Shown: positions 9,548 to 19,400 of the stretch, piece by piece | Position numbering within the stretch: the first letter of the stretch is position 1 | How the letters are laid out: each line of letters begins with the position of its first letter | Assembly: GCA_037046735.1 (NCBI GenBank) | Contig: JBAOHC010000029.1 | Span: 201,750 to 265,749 of the forward strand | Length of the DNA: 64,000 nt | DNA from: JADKAV01 sp037046735 | Lineage (GTDB): Bacteria > Actinomycetota > Actinomycetes > S36-B12 > UBA10799 | Direction of reading: 5' to 3' | The notes under the pieces: generated by a model | Seen by the model: only the letters and a program-made list of their open reading frames with translations | Told to the model about the DNA's origin: nothing | Database searches by the model: none | Translations under genes and position numbers: made by a program

Positions 9548-10077
9548 CGCCGCTCCCAGCCGTGGGAGTGATCGCCCGGTATCTGCTGCTGGGGGCGGCA
9601 CTGGGGGTGCCCGCTGGGCTGGCCTGGGTGCTGCTCGCGCCCCGGGTCGCCGTCGCCCACGGGGATGGTGGGTTCATCGAACCGTACCCGCAAGGATTTG
9701 CGATAGCCGATCTGACGCTGGCACTGGCTCTGTTGGTCGCCGGACTGGTGCTCGGTGGGGTCGCTGCGCGCAGATTGCGACAACTGGGTTTTGGCCAGGG
9801 CGGGGTTCAAGTGGTGGGGGTCATCATCGCAGCGGGAATGTGCGCCGCGGTGGCGCGGGTGCTGGGTTGGTGGCTCGCTGGGCGCTCGATGGTGCGCGAC
9901 GGCGCCATCGTGGAACTGCCGCTGACGCTACAGGCCAACGGTGTCCTGCTGATGGCGGCGTTCAGCGCGCTGTTGGTAGTGATTCTGAGCTCGGCGTTCG
10001 CGCGCGACCCGGAGTCGGACGAGGAAGCGGACATCGACGTGGCCACGCCCGTGCAGCAGTTCCCTTCTGCGCCGTAG
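9544..10077 (+). CDS. Polytopic membrane protein (possibly DUF2567-like)
   Basis: A 177-residue protein with four hydrophobic segments (about 6-30, 55-75, 90-112, 128-152), an extracytoplasmic loop after the first (AHGDGGFIEPYPQG) and an acidic C-terminal tail (DPESDEEADID). The layout recalls actinobacterial DUF2567 proteins, but this is a weak resemblance. The start is a GTG overlapping the dnaE stop (GTGA), so it is coupled to dnaE expression. No catalytic motif is visible and the function is unknown. Confidence 0.7.
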   Translation: MTPLPAVGVIARYLLLGAALGVPAGLAWVLLAPRVAVAHGDGGFIEPYPQGFAIADLTLALALLVAGLVLGGVAARRLRQLGFGQGGVQVVGVIIAAGMCAAVARVLGWWLAGRSMVRDGAIVELPLTLQANGVLLMAAFSALLVVILSSAFARDPESDEEADIDVATPVQQFPSAP

Positions 10078-10442
10078 ACGCACTCTGGGCAAGGCCGGCG
10101 GTGATCCCATGGCCCCACCCTCGCGGACTACCGCCGGACTGCCAGACATACACCACCGCCGTCCCGACCCCGTGCCCTGGAAGAACTCCAGCCGCAAATG
10201 GGCAGAAGGTGCGATTGGCCACGGCGTGTCGCAACAACAACTGCCGAATACCCCAAACAGGTCCTCATCGTGGATCATGACCGACGACGGGGCCGAGATC
10301 GAAGCGGTCGACGCTCTTTGCGCAAGGTGGCGCGGCAGTAGCGGTGAACGACCCCGCAATGGTCGCGACCTCGGTGATGCTCGGCTCACGGCCAGGGGAG
10401 CGCCGATCCGGACGCCACGGCGTGGCTCTTGGCGCCGGCCAA
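10078..10442. other. Convergent intergenic region without a recognisable gene
   Basis: These 365 bases separate the membrane-protein gene (plus) from the YbaK-like gene (minus). No reading frame here has convincing coding character and no strong terminator hairpin was found. The one notable item is copy 1 of a 50-bp dispersed repeat at 10200-10249. Confidence 0.6.
10200..10249. repeat. 50-bp dispersed repeat, copy 1
   Basis: This stretch begins GGGCAGAAGGTGCGA and aligns without gaps to 59193-59242, with 42 of 50 bases identical. Both copies lie between convergent genes and in the same orientation relative to the window. Similarity seems to extend weakly on the GGGCAG side (CCGC...AT). No strong hairpin is shared. 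Confidence 0.65.
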
Positions 10443-10937
10443 CTACACCCCGATCGGTGCCGTCCTCGCGTTCGTCGCCTTGATCAGATCATCAGGCTTG
10501 AGTTCGATGTCCAGGCCACGCTTTCCGCCCGAGACGAAGATGGTGCCGAAAGTCACCGCTCTGTCATCCAGGACAGTCGGCAGCGCCTTGCGCTGGCCCA
10601 CGGGGGAGACACCACCCAAGACGTAGCCGGTGGTCTTCTCGACGGCTTTGGGGTCGGCCATCGCCGCCTTCTTCCCACCCACGGCGGCGGCCAGTGCCTT
10701 GAGGTTCAGTTGACCGCTGACCGGCACAATACCCACGACCAACTGACCATCCACCTCCACGACCAGCGTTTTGAAAACCCGCTCCGGGTCCAAGCGCAAC
10801 GCGGCGGCCGCCTCGTCGCCGTAGGCGGTCTCGTCCGGATCATGGTGGTATTCATGAATCGCGAAGGCGATGCTGGCCTCCCGCAGCGCCACCATTGCCG
10901 GGGTGGAGGCACGATCGTCCTTCTTGCGCTTGGCCAC
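10443..10937 (-). CDS. ybaK: YbaK/EbsC-type Cys-tRNA(Pro) deacylase
   Basis: Hydrolyses mischarged Cys-tRNA-Pro in trans, a translation quality-control step. The 164-residue protein belongs to the YbaK/ProX superfamily. GYVLGGVSPVGQRK (about 103-116) is the family signature, and VFKTLVVEVDG with the conserved Lys near residue 56 lies upstream of it. It is a lone minus-strand gene convergent with the dnaE group and divergent from hisD, 44 bp away. The substrate is assigned from the family and not shown by the sequence. Confidence 0.9.
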   Translation of the reverse strand: MAKRKKDDRASTPAMVALREASIAFAIHEYHHDPDETAYGDEAAAALRLDPERVFKTLVVEVDGQLVVGIVPVSGQLNLKALAAAVGGKKAAMADPKAVEKTTGYVLGGVSPVGQRKALPTVLDDRAVTFGTIFVSGGKRGLDIELKPDDLIKATNARTAPIGV

Positions 10938-10981
10938 GTCCTCGAACTTAGCCGCTGAGCAGTGCCGAATACCATTGAGAC

Positions 10982-12262
10982 ATGCTGCGCCGGATCGACC
11001 TGACCGCCGATGAGCCGTTCGATGTGCCCCGGGCCCTGCCCGAGGGGGAGTCGGCCGCGGTCAGCCACATCATTGACGATGTCCGGTCACGAGGTGCCGA
11101 AGCGGTGCTGGACTTCGGGCAGCGATTCGACGGGGTGCGTCCAGCGACGCTGCGAGTCCCGGCCGAGGTGATCGCTGCCGCGGAGGTGAACCTGGACCCG
11201 GCCGTCCGTGCGGCACTGCTCACGGCGATCGAGCGTACGACGACCGTCCACACTGATCAGCTCCCGGAGCCGCGCACGACGCAACTGGGACCCGGCGCGA
11301 TCGTGCGCCAAACGTGGCGACCCGTTCGCCGGGTTGGCCTGTACGTCCCAGGTGGCCGTGCCGTCTACCCCTCCAGTGTTGTCATGAACGTGGTTCCAGC
11401 CCGGGTGGCTGGCGTCGAGTCGATGGCCGTCGTCAGCCCGCCGCAGATCGACAACGACGGCTGGCCCCACCCCACGATCCTGGCCGCGTGTGCGCTGCTG
11501 GGGATCGATGAGGTGTACGCCGCCGGCGGGGCACAAGCCGTGGCGATGCTCGCGCTGGGAGTGCAGGGTGTGCCAGCGGTGAACGTCATCACCGGACCGG
11601 GGAACATCTACGTGACCGAGGCCAAACGGCTGCTACGCGGCAGTGTCGGCATCGACAGCGAGGCGGGTCCCACGGAGATCGCGATCGTCGCCGACGACAC
11701 TGCCGATGCCGCTCTGGTGGCCGCCGACCTCATCTCCCAAGCCGAGCACGATGTCGTTGCGGCGTCCGTGCTGATCACGGACAGTCGCGAACTCGTCGAT
11801 GCGGTGGACGCTGAGTTGGCCGTGCAGGTGGCCGCCACCAAACACTCGGAACGGATCGAGATCGCCTTGTCCGGCCGGCAGAGTGCCGCGGTGATCACCT
11901 CCGGTCTCGAGCAGTCCCTGGCCTGTGCCGATACCTACGCCGCGGAGCATTTGGAGATCCACACCCGCGACGCCGCCCAGGATGCCGCTCGCATCAGCAA
12001 TGCGGGGGCGATCTTCGTCGGGCCTCACAGCCCCGTGTCGCTGGGCGACTACCTGGCCGGGTCCAATCACGTCTTGCCGACGGCGGGGTGTGCCTGCCAC
12101 TCCAGTGGTTTGAACGTCACCACCTTCCTGCGCAGCGTCCAGGTCATCGAATACGACGCCGCGGCCCTCGAGCAGGTCACCGACCAGGTACTCGCGCTGG
12201 CGATCGCCGAAGACCTGCCGGCGCACGGTCGCGCCGTCACGATCCGCCGGGAACGCCCGTGA
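10982..12262 (+). CDS. hisD: Histidinol dehydrogenase
   Basis: Catalyses the last two oxidations of histidine synthesis, histidinol to histidine, with NAD and a zinc ion. The protein has 426 residues. PGGRAVYPSSVVMN (about 122-135), the GPGNIYVTEAK nucleotide-binding segment and AEHLEIH with zinc- and acid-base-related residues are all present. It is the first gene of a hisD-hisC-hisB-hisH run in which every stop overlaps the next start by four bases. The ATG at 10982 is the only good start before MLRRIDL. Confidence 0.97.
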   Translation: MLRRIDLTADEPFDVPRALPEGESAAVSHIIDDVRSRGAEAVLDFGQRFDGVRPATLRVPAEVIAAAEVNLDPAVRAALLTAIERTTTVHTDQLPEPRTTQLGPGAIVRQTWRPVRRVGLYVPGGRAVYPSSVVMNVVPARVAGVESMAVVSPPQIDNDGWPHPTILAACALLGIDEVYAAGGAQAVAMLALGVQGVPAVNVITGPGNIYVTEAKRLLRGSVGIDSEAGPTEIAIVADDTADAALVAADLISQAEHDVVAASVLITDSRELVDAVDAELAVQVAATKHSERIEIALSGRQSAAVITSGLEQSLACADTYAAEHLEIHTRDAAQDAARISNAGAIFVGPHSPVSLGDYLAGSNHVLPTAGCACHSSGLNVTTFLRSVQVIEYDAAALEQVTDQVLALAIAEDLPAHGRAVTIRRERP

Positions 12263-13347
12263 CGGACCTGCCCTTGCGCCCGGAACTCGTGGGGCGCAGC
12301 GCTTACGGTGCGCCGCAACTCGACGTTCCAGTGCGGCTGAACACCAACGAGAACCCCTATCCACCGCCCCCAGAGATGATCGTCGAGATCGGTCGTCGCG
12401 TCGCCACCGACCTCAACCGCTACCCAGACCGGGACGCGACTGCGCTACGGGCCGCTCTTGCCGGCTACCTGAGGACCCAGACCGGCGCGGACCTCACCAT
12501 CGACCAGATCTGGGCCGCTAACGGGTCCAACGAGATCCTGCAACAGATCCTGCAGGCCTTCGGCGGCCCGGACCGGCTCGCACTGGGTTTCACGCCCGGG
12601 TACACGATGCACGAACTGATCAGCCGGGGGACGGGGACACGCTTTGTTGGTGTGTCGCGCGCCGGCCTGGATCTGCCGGCCGACACGATCGTTGCCGCGG
12701 TCCGTGCGCACCGCCCAGATGTGCTCTTCCTCTGCAGCCCGAACAACCCGACCGGCGGTTCGCTGCCGCTGGCCGCGATTGCGGCCGCCTACGATGCGGT
12801 GGCCGAGACCGATCGGGGGGTCGTGGTGGTCGATGAGGCCTACGGTGAATTCGCGAGTGTCCCCAGTGCGGTGCACCTGTTGCCAGGGCGCCCGCGGTTG
12901 CTCGTCAGCCGCACCATGAGCAAGGCTTTCGCCTTCGCCGGGGCCCGGGTCGGATACTTGACCGCTGACCCCGCGGTGATCGAGGCACTGCTGCTGGTGC
13001 GCCTGCCGTACCACTTGTCCGCGCTTACACAGGAAGCTGCAATCGTGGCCGTGGAGTATGCCGGACGCCTCGGGGATCAGGTCGCCCGGCTGAAGGCCAC
13101 CCGCGATGACTTCATCACCGCCGCGACTGCGCAAGGCTGGCGATGTCCCGACTCCGATGCCAATTTCCTGCTGATCGGGCCTTTCAGCGACACCACAGCC
13201 GCTTGGCAGCGACTCCTCGATGCCGGGATCCTCGTCCGCGACGTCGGTCTAGACCTCTGGTTGAGGGTCACCGTCGGCACACCAGCGGACATGCAGACTC
13301 TTCTTGATCAGTTACCGACCCTTATCGATCTCAGGGAGTCCCCATGA
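12259..13347 (+). CDS. hisC: Histidinol-phosphate aminotransferase
   Basis: PLP enzyme converting imidazole-acetol phosphate to histidinol phosphate. The protein has 362 residues in the fold type I aminotransferase pattern: LNTNENPYPPP near the N-terminus, CSPNNPTGG, VVVDEAYGEF, and SRTMSKAFAFAGARVGY with the PLP lysine at about 222. A GTG start overlaps the hisD stop. The reading frame is open upstream inside hisD, but the family N-terminus matches the GTG. Confidence 0.96.
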   Translation: MTDLPLRPELVGRSAYGAPQLDVPVRLNTNENPYPPPPEMIVEIGRRVATDLNRYPDRDATALRAALAGYLRTQTGADLTIDQIWAANGSNEILQQILQAFGGPDRLALGFTPGYTMHELISRGTGTRFVGVSRAGLDLPADTIVAAVRAHRPDVLFLCSPNNPTGGSLPLAAIAAAYDAVAETDRGVVVVDEAYGEFASVPSAVHLLPGRPRLLVSRTMSKAFAFAGARVGYLTADPAVIEALLLVRLPYHLSALTQEAAIVAVEYAGRLGDQVARLKATRDDFITAATAQGWRCPDSDANFLLIGPFSDTTAAWQRLLDAGILVRDVGLDLWLRVTVGTPADMQTLLDQLPTLIDLRESP

Positions 13348-13937
13348 GCCGTACCGCCCGCGTCGCGCGCACCACGAAGGAGAGCGACGTTCTCGTCGAA
13401 CTCGATGTCGACGGCACTGGTCAAGCTGACATCAGCACTGGGGTGCCCTTCTTCGACCACATGCTTGACCAGGTCGCCCGGCACGGCGGCCTGAACCTGA
13501 CCGTGCGCACCAAGGGTGACCTTGAGGTCGACGCCCACCACACGGTCGAGGACACCTCCCTGGCGTTCGGACAGGCACTGCGGGAAGCACTCGGGGACAA
13601 GGTCGGGGTGCAGCGCTACGGCAACGCCATGATCCCCTTGGACGAGGCGCTGGCGTTGTGCGTCGTGGACCTGTCGGGCCGGCCCTACCTGGTGCATGAG
13701 GAACCGGAGTTGATCGAGCTCATCGGCACCTACGACACAACACTGACCCGGCACATCTTCGAGTCGATCGTGGCCACGGCGAACATGACTGTGCACGTGA
13801 AGGTGATGTCGGGGCGCAACGCCCACCACATCGTCGAGGCGCAGTTCAAAGCGTTCGCGCGCGCACTGCGGCAGGCGGTCGCCCTCGACCCGAGGGTGGT
13901 CGGGGTGCCGTCCACCAAGGGCACGTTGGGCTCATGA
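13344..13937 (+). CDS. hisB: Imidazoleglycerol-phosphate dehydratase
   Basis: Dehydrates imidazole glycerol phosphate in histidine synthesis. This is the monofunctional 197-residue form without a phosphatase domain. The two repeated manganese-binding blocks are visible: FFDHMLDQVARHGG with DAHHTVEDTSLAFG, and the second half with SGRNAHHIVEAQFKAFARAL. The ATG at 13344 overlaps the hisC stop and the gene's own stop overlaps hisH. Confidence 0.97.
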   Translation: MSRTARVARTTKESDVLVELDVDGTGQADISTGVPFFDHMLDQVARHGGLNLTVRTKGDLEVDAHHTVEDTSLAFGQALREALGDKVGVQRYGNAMIPLDEALALCVVDLSGRPYLVHEEPELIELIGTYDTTLTRHIFESIVATANMTVHVKVMSGRNAHHIVEAQFKAFARALRQAVALDPRVVGVPSTKGTLGS

Positions 13938-14566
13938 CCAAGGTCGTCGTCCTTGACTACGGGTCGGGGAATCTCCGCTCGGCCCAGCGGGCTCTCGAAG
14001 CCGCTGGCGCGCAGGTGACGGTCACCGCCAATGCCGAACTGGCGGCTGCCGCCGACGGCCTGGTGGTCCCCGGTGTGGGCGCATTCGAGTCCTGCATGCG
14101 GGGTCTGCGCGCCGTCAATGGGCCTCGGATCATCGAGCGTCGCCTGGCCGGTGGGCGGCCGGTGCTAGGGATCTGCGTTGGGATGCAGGTGATGTTCGAA
14201 GCCGGGCAGGAGCACGGTCTGGTCACCGCAGGGGTCGGTCAGTGGCCGGGTCGAGTTGAACAGCTCCGCGCGCCGATCCTTCCCCATATGGGATGGAACA
14301 CGGTGGCCCCGCCCTCCGACAGCGTCCTGTTCGCCGGGCTGGAGGACGAGCGCTTCTACTTCGTGCACTCGTATGCTGCACTGTCGCTGGACATGCCCGA
14401 CTTCGGCAGCCGTACAGTCGCCCCGCCCAGGGTCACGTGGACCGAGTACGGAGGTGCCTTCATCTCGGCGGTGGAGAACGGGTCGTTATGTGCCACGCAA
14501 TTCCATCCCGAGAAGAGCGGTGAGGCTGGGATCGAGCTGCTGCGCAACTGGCTGGGTTCGCTGTAG
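13934..14566 (+). CDS. hisH: Imidazole glycerol phosphate synthase, glutaminase subunit
   Basis: Class I glutamine amidotransferase that feeds ammonia to HisF. The protein has 210 residues. The nucleophile is Cys81 in GICVGMQ, the oxyanion region is VVPGVGAFESCM, and the His-Glu pair is in QFHPEKSGEAG. hisA and hisF, which usually follow in actinobacteria, are not next to it; the next gene is a thioredoxin after 80 bp. They must lie elsewhere if the pathway is complete. Confidence 0.96.
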   Translation: MTKVVVLDYGSGNLRSAQRALEAAGAQVTVTANAELAAAADGLVVPGVGAFESCMRGLRAVNGPRIIERRLAGGRPVLGICVGMQVMFEAGQEHGLVTAGVGQWPGRVEQLRAPILPHMGWNTVAPPSDSVLFAGLEDERFYFVHSYAALSLDMPDFGSRTVAPPRVTWTEYGGAFISAVENGSLCATQFHPEKSGEAGIELLRNWLGSL

Positions 14567-14615
14567 AAGCGACTGCGCAATACGTGGGAATACTCGCCGC
14601 TCATGCGGCGTTCAC

Positions 14616-14632
14616 ATACCCGTAGAGGGTAT
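14616..14632. promoter_or_regulatory. CsoR/CstR-like palindromic operator before the thioredoxin gene
   Basis: ATACCC-GTAGA-GGGTAT is a perfect 6-bp inverted repeat with a five-base spacer, 14 bases ahead of the thioredoxin ATG and overlapping the leader beside the AAGGAGA ribosome site. This arrangement matches operators known for the CsoR/RcnR family of copper or persulfide sensors (consensus ATACCC-N5-GGGTAT type). No such regulator gene is in the window, so the match is by pattern only. Confidence 0.55.
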
Positions 14633-14646
14633 TCAAGGAGAGACTC

Positions 14647-15012
14647 ATGGCAACCGTAGACCTGACCGCTGAGACATTCATGACCACCATCGAGAGCAAC
14701 GACATCGTGCTCGTCGACTGGTGGGCCGCCTGGTGTGGGCCGTGCCGGATGTTCGCCCCGGTGTTCGAGAAGGCGAGCGAGGAGCATTCCGACGTGGTGT
14801 TCGGCAAAGTGGACACTGAGGCCGAGCAGGCATTGGCTGCCCAGGCGCAGATCAGCTCCATCCCGACACTGATGATCTTCCGGCAGGGTGTCCTGCTGTT
14901 CTCCCAGCCCGGCGCGCTACCCGCGGCCGCCCTCGAGGACATCATCAGCCAGGCGAAGGCCCTGGACATGGAGAAGGTTCGCGAAGAGATCGCCGAGCAG
15001 CAGAACGCCTAA
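14647..15012 (+). CDS. trxA: Thioredoxin
   Basis: Small dithiol-disulfide oxidoreductase of 121 residues. The active site WCGPC is at 29-33, the cis-proline loop is SIPTLMIF (near 76) and the thioredoxin fold spans about 5-105. The C-terminus carries an extra charged helix (DMEKVREEIAEQQNA). It follows hisH but has its own leader with a palindromic operator, so it is probably a separate transcript responsive to metal or sulfur stress; that regulation is inferred. Confidence 0.93.
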   Translation: MATVDLTAETFMTTIESNDIVLVDWWAAWCGPCRMFAPVFEKASEEHSDVVFGKVDTEAEQALAAQAQISSIPTLMIFRQGVLLFSQPGALPAAALEDIISQAKALDMEKVREEIAEQQNA

Positions 15013-15117
15013 GCCGGGTTCACCCGCTGCCGCAGTCGAAGGGTCCGGGGGCTCACTCCTGGGTCCCCGCGTGGCACTGACCGCCCCGAGCGACCACCGC
15101 ACATAGAGTGGTGGATC

Positions 15118-15414
15118 GTGGCAGATGTCGAGTTCCGCAGCGATGTGACCGTCGAACTTGTCCGGGCGGCTGCCCAGGACGCCGATGTGCTGTTCGCTGC
15201 CCGAGTATCCACCAAGGGTGAGCACTCGCTGGAGGACGTCGGCGGTGACGCGCAACGATCCCAGGGGTTGATCAATTACCTGATGCGCGATCGGCACGGC
15301 TCCCCGTTCGAGCACAACTCGATGACGTTCTTCGTCAGCGCGCCCATTTTCGTGTTCCGGGAATTCATGCGTCACCGCATGGCCTCCTACAACGAGGATT
15401 ACTTAGCCGCTTAG
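15118..15414 (+). pseudogene. thyX: 5' part of thyX, interrupted by the mobile element
   Basis: ThyX is the FAD-dependent thymidylate synthase that methylates dUMP to dTMP. The first 93 residues, from the GTG at 15118, are typical: FAARVSTKGEHS, LINYLMRDRHGSPFEHN and FREFMRHRMASYNE. After Glu93 the frame enters the element and adds only DYLAA before a TAG. The RHRX7S signature, which binds dUMP and FAD, is therefore cut between its sixth and seventh X residue. The remainder is at 28295-28738. This fragment lacks the C-terminal 60% of the protein and should be inactive. Confidence 0.95.
15391..15398. repeat. Left junction direct repeat (attL core)
   Basis: AACGAGGA at the left junction, identical to 28295-28302. 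Flanking bases differ (TAC before and TTA after, against GGT and AAG), so the shared core is exactly 8 bp. In intact thyX it encodes Asn-Glu and the start of a second Glu codon of the signature motif. Confidence 0.85.
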
Positions 15415-15545
15415 TTCCGTATCTTTCGTTTCACTCTATCGGCAAGTTCTGCGGCCTGGGGTTGACAGGTTCCCTGAGTGACTGCATCTCTCCGGTTCCC
15501 ATGGACCGGACACTCGGGCTGGCCGATGGAAGCGCCCGCCACGTC
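15415..15545. other. Left end of the element, no gene seen
   Basis: About 130 bases between the premature thyX stop and the end of the DUF3800 pseudogene. The first 30 are AT-richer and the inner edge of the junction contains CTTAG-CCG-CTTAG, a short direct repeat at 15402-15414 that may be a recombinase arm site. No open frame of interest. Confidence 0.4.
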
Positions 15546-16408
15546 TTACGGTGTCTGCGATGAGCGGGGTCGCCGCTTTCCGAGGCGATGGAGCGAGTCG
15601 GGCGTCACCGTCTGCAGCAGGGCGGGCAGTGGTCCAGCGTTGCTGGCGGGCCAACGGTCAGCCTTCGGGAGTAGGCGGTCAGCGAGTCGTTGAGTCCATT
15701 GACCTATCCGTTCATCTTCCCCGTTGAACTGGGGTTCGACACCTGCTCGAAGTTCCGCGTAGCGGCGTAGCACGAAGGCGTAGACATCAGCGATCCGAAT
15801 CATGCCGACGAGGTCGGACTTGACGGACATGGGGGTTTCGACGATGCAAGATTCGGTTTTCGGGCCTCTGTACTCGCGGACTTCAGTAGGTTGTCGCAGC
15901 AGGTACGTGGTGAGGTGATCGTTACCTCGGTGTTGGTCGAACAGGAAGAGCGTGTCGCCCTTGCGTCCATCCTTCTTGCCTTGATGCCTTTCGGCTTGAA
16001 GGACGCAGTGGAGGGCGGCTATCGCTCTCTCATCTGGTCTAGGTTTCATGAACCCAAAGGCGTCGGCGTTGAACTGCCCTTTCTCAACGGCACCGAGGAG
16101 CAGACTGTGTTTGCGTTCGACAGCGAACTCCACGATGTTGTCTATGATCGCGACTCGCTCATCAGGGTTGACCTTGTGCCACTTCCCCTTGCCCGCGTAT
16201 AGGTCCGCCCCTTTGAACTCCTGAAGGCCGGGCTTGGCCGTGTCGCTTGCGGTCGCCAGCAGTCGGTTGAACAGGTCGCTGGAACGCCCGCGTCTGGGCC
16301 GGCAACGAGCAGTCCAACGACCGTCACGACAGTGCTCTTGTCGTCCGTGCCGGACTCGTCCAGGTATGCGATGTACACCGGTTCCCCCCTCGCCAGTCTG
16401 AGTGTCAT
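15546..16408 (-). pseudogene. DUF3800 family protein, frameshifted
   Basis: The N-terminal part (from the ATG at 16408) reads EPVYIAYLDESGTDDKST, the DUF3800 signature YxDESGxxD. The rest reads in another frame from about 16285 to the stop at 15546 (SSDLFNRLLATASD… then IVEFAVERKHSLLLGAV). One base missing near 16285 accounts for the break; repaired, the protein would be about 287 residues. DUF3800 proteins have an RNase H-like core and are common in defence islands and mobile elements, but their activity is poorly known. The gene lies 66 bp downstream of hsdR on the same strand. Confidence 0.8.
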
Positions 16409-16473
16409 CTTCTTGTTCGATGAGATCACACAGTAAGGGGAGAAGGGGACAAGTGAGCGCTGTGGCTCGCGTT

Positions 16474-19400
16474 TCAGGCTGGCACCATGTCGTCGTCCAG
16501 CGCGGCGATCACTTCTGCCTGCTGAAGGATCAGTTCGGTTGCCTGCGGGGGCCTTGTCCGGCGGGTAGCCGTGCTTGAGCAGCAGCCGTTTGATCGTGGA
16601 GCGCAGCTTCGCGCGGACTTGCTCCTTGACTGCCCAGTCGGTCTTGGCGTCGCGGCGGACGATCTCGGTGAGTTCGTGGGCGATCTGCTTCATCGCGTCG
16701 TCCTGCAGTGCTTCGACGGCGGATTCGTTGGTTCGCAGGGCGTCGTAGAAGGCGAGTTCGTTGTCGGTCGAGTCCGGTCTGCTGCCCGCGGTCGCGTTCG
16801 GCGGTCAACGCTTGGGCGAGTCGGACGAGTTCGGCCACGACGGCGGCGGTGTCGAGGCTGCGGTTCTGGTAGCGGAGCAGGGATTCGTTCAGCATCTCGG
16901 AGAATTCGCGGCCCTTGACGATGTTGCGCTTGGCGATGGCCTTGATCTCCGGCGTTGAGCAGCCGTTTCAGGGCTTCCATCTGGACGTTGGGCCGGTCGG
17001 ATTGGGTGATCTTCTTGACGAAGGCGTCGTCGATCAGGGAGATGTCGGGCGTTCGACAGTCCCAGCCTCGGCGTAGATGTCGACCACGCCGGTGCCGGTC
17101 ATGTTCTCCGACACGATCTGTCGGATGGCGGTGTCGAGTTCCGCGGCCGTGTCGTCGCGCCGCGCCCCGCGTTCTCGATCTTGGCGATCGCGGCGCGGAC
17201 GGCGTCGAAGAACGCGACGTCGTCGCGGATGCGGGTCGCTTCCGGGGTGGCCGGGACAAGCGTGAAGAACGACCGCAGGCGCTGGGTGTGCGCCACGAAC
17301 CGCTGCTTGGTCGGCAGCGGCCGCTCTCTTGGTGCACGCCCGCACCCCTTCAGGGCGTCTTCGGTGTGTCTTGGTCGAGCAGGTACTCCACACAGTCCGT
17401 GAGCGGCATGGAGGAACGCCTTGGTCCCCACCGCTGGCCAGCAGGTGCCGCCAGTCGAAGCCGTGCAGGATGTCGCACACGACGTCGTGTTCCTTGAGCA
17501 TCTCCGGGATGGCCGTTGACGTCGATGTCCGGCACCGACCTGGTCGTTGTCCTGGTCGCGCTTGGTGTAGTCGGCGAGCGCGTCTTTGAGGTCTTCGGCG
17601 ATGCCGATGTAGTCGACGATCAGCCCGGCGGGCTTGTCCTTGAACGTGCGGTTGACCCGGGTGATGGCCTGCATCAGGGACGCCCCGCGCATCGGCTTGT
17701 CGACGTACATGGTCGTGCATCGGCGGGGAGTCGAATCCGGTGAGCCACATGTCCCGGACGATGACCATCTCCAGCGGGTCGTCGGGGTCTTGGCGCGGGC
17801 CTTGAACGCCCGCATCTGCGCTTTGTTGCGGATGTGCGGCTGCAAGTCCTCGGGGTCGGTAGCCGAGCCGGTCATGACGACCTTTCACCGGCCCGAGGTC
17901 GTCGTCGTCGGTCGTGCCAGTCGGGGCGCAGCGCAATGATCTCGTCGTACAGTGCGACGGCGATCCGCCGCGACATCGTGACGACCATGCACTTGGCCGG
18001 CGAGCACGTTCGCGGCGGGCCTCCCAGTGGGCCACGATGTCGCGCGGCCAACTCCTCGAGGCGCTTCGTCTGCGCCGACGATGGCCTCGACCCGCGCCCA
18101 GCGGGACTTGAGCCGCTCCGCGGCCTCCTCTTCGGTGCCGGAGATGGCGTCGGCGAACGCGTCGTCGATGTCCGTCGAGCGCGTCGTCGGGCAGTTCGCA
18201 CCTTCGCCAGCCGCGGCTCGTAGAGCACCTTGACGGTGGCGCCGTCCTCGACGGCCTGGGTCAGGTCGTAGGTGTCGATGTAGTCGCCGAACACCTCCGT
18301 CGTGGACCGGTCCTTGGCCTCGATGGGCGTGCCGGTGAAGCCGATGAAGGTGGCGTTCGGCAGTCCGTCGCGCAGGTGGCGGGCGAACCCGTCGATGAAG
18401 TCGTAGTTGGACCGGTGCGCCTCGTCCACCATCACCACGATGTTGGCCCGGTCGGACAGCAGGGGGAACTGGATGCCGGCCTCCCGGTCGTCCTTGGACA
18501 GTCCGAACTTCTGGATCGTGGTGAAGACGATCCCGCCGGATTGGCGACCCGTGAGGAGGTCCTTGAGGTCCTGCCGGGACTCGGCCTGGACCGGAACCTC
18601 CGGCAGCGGTGCGCCCGGGCTTGGTCGAGGCGAAGGTCTCCTCGAACAGCTGGTTGTCCAGGTCGTTGCGGTCGGTGAACACGACGACGGTCGGGTTCTC
18701 CATCGCCGGATGGCGCATCACCTTGCCCGCGTACCACGCCATCTCCAGCGACTTGCCCGACCCCTGGGTGTGCCACACGATGCCGACGCGGCCGTCGCCC
18801 TCGACGGCCTCGATCGTCTCCGTGACGGCCTTGGTGACGGCCCAGTACTGGTGGTACTTCGCGACCTTCTTCACAGGCCCGGACTTCCTCGCCGGAGAAC
18901 ACGATGAAATTGTGCACCACAGTCCAGGAACACCTCAGGGGCGAGGAAGCCCTCGACCAGCACCTCGATCTGGGGCACCGACTTCGGCGGCCACGTCTTG
19001 CCGTCGATCGTCTTCCACGGCGCGAAGTGGTTCAACCTGCCCGGCAGAACGTACCCAGCACGGGCCAGGATGCCATCCGAGATCACTACGACCTGGTTCC
19101 ACGTGAACAGGTCCGGGATCTGGCTCTTGTAGGTCTGGATCTGGTTGTACGCGCCCCGCATGGTGGCGTTCTCCTCGCCCGGCTTCGCTTCAACTCGAAC
19201 AGCCCAAGGGCAGCCCGTTGACGAACAGCACCACGTCCGGGCGGCGCTCCTTCTTCCCCTGGATCGTGAACTGGTTCACCGCCAGCAGGTCGTTGTTGTC
19301 CGGGTTCTCCCAGTCGATGAGTCGCGCCCGGACGTGCGTCAGCGCGCCCTCCGGCATCGCGGTACTCGACCGGCACACCGAACTTCAGCAGCTGGTAGGC

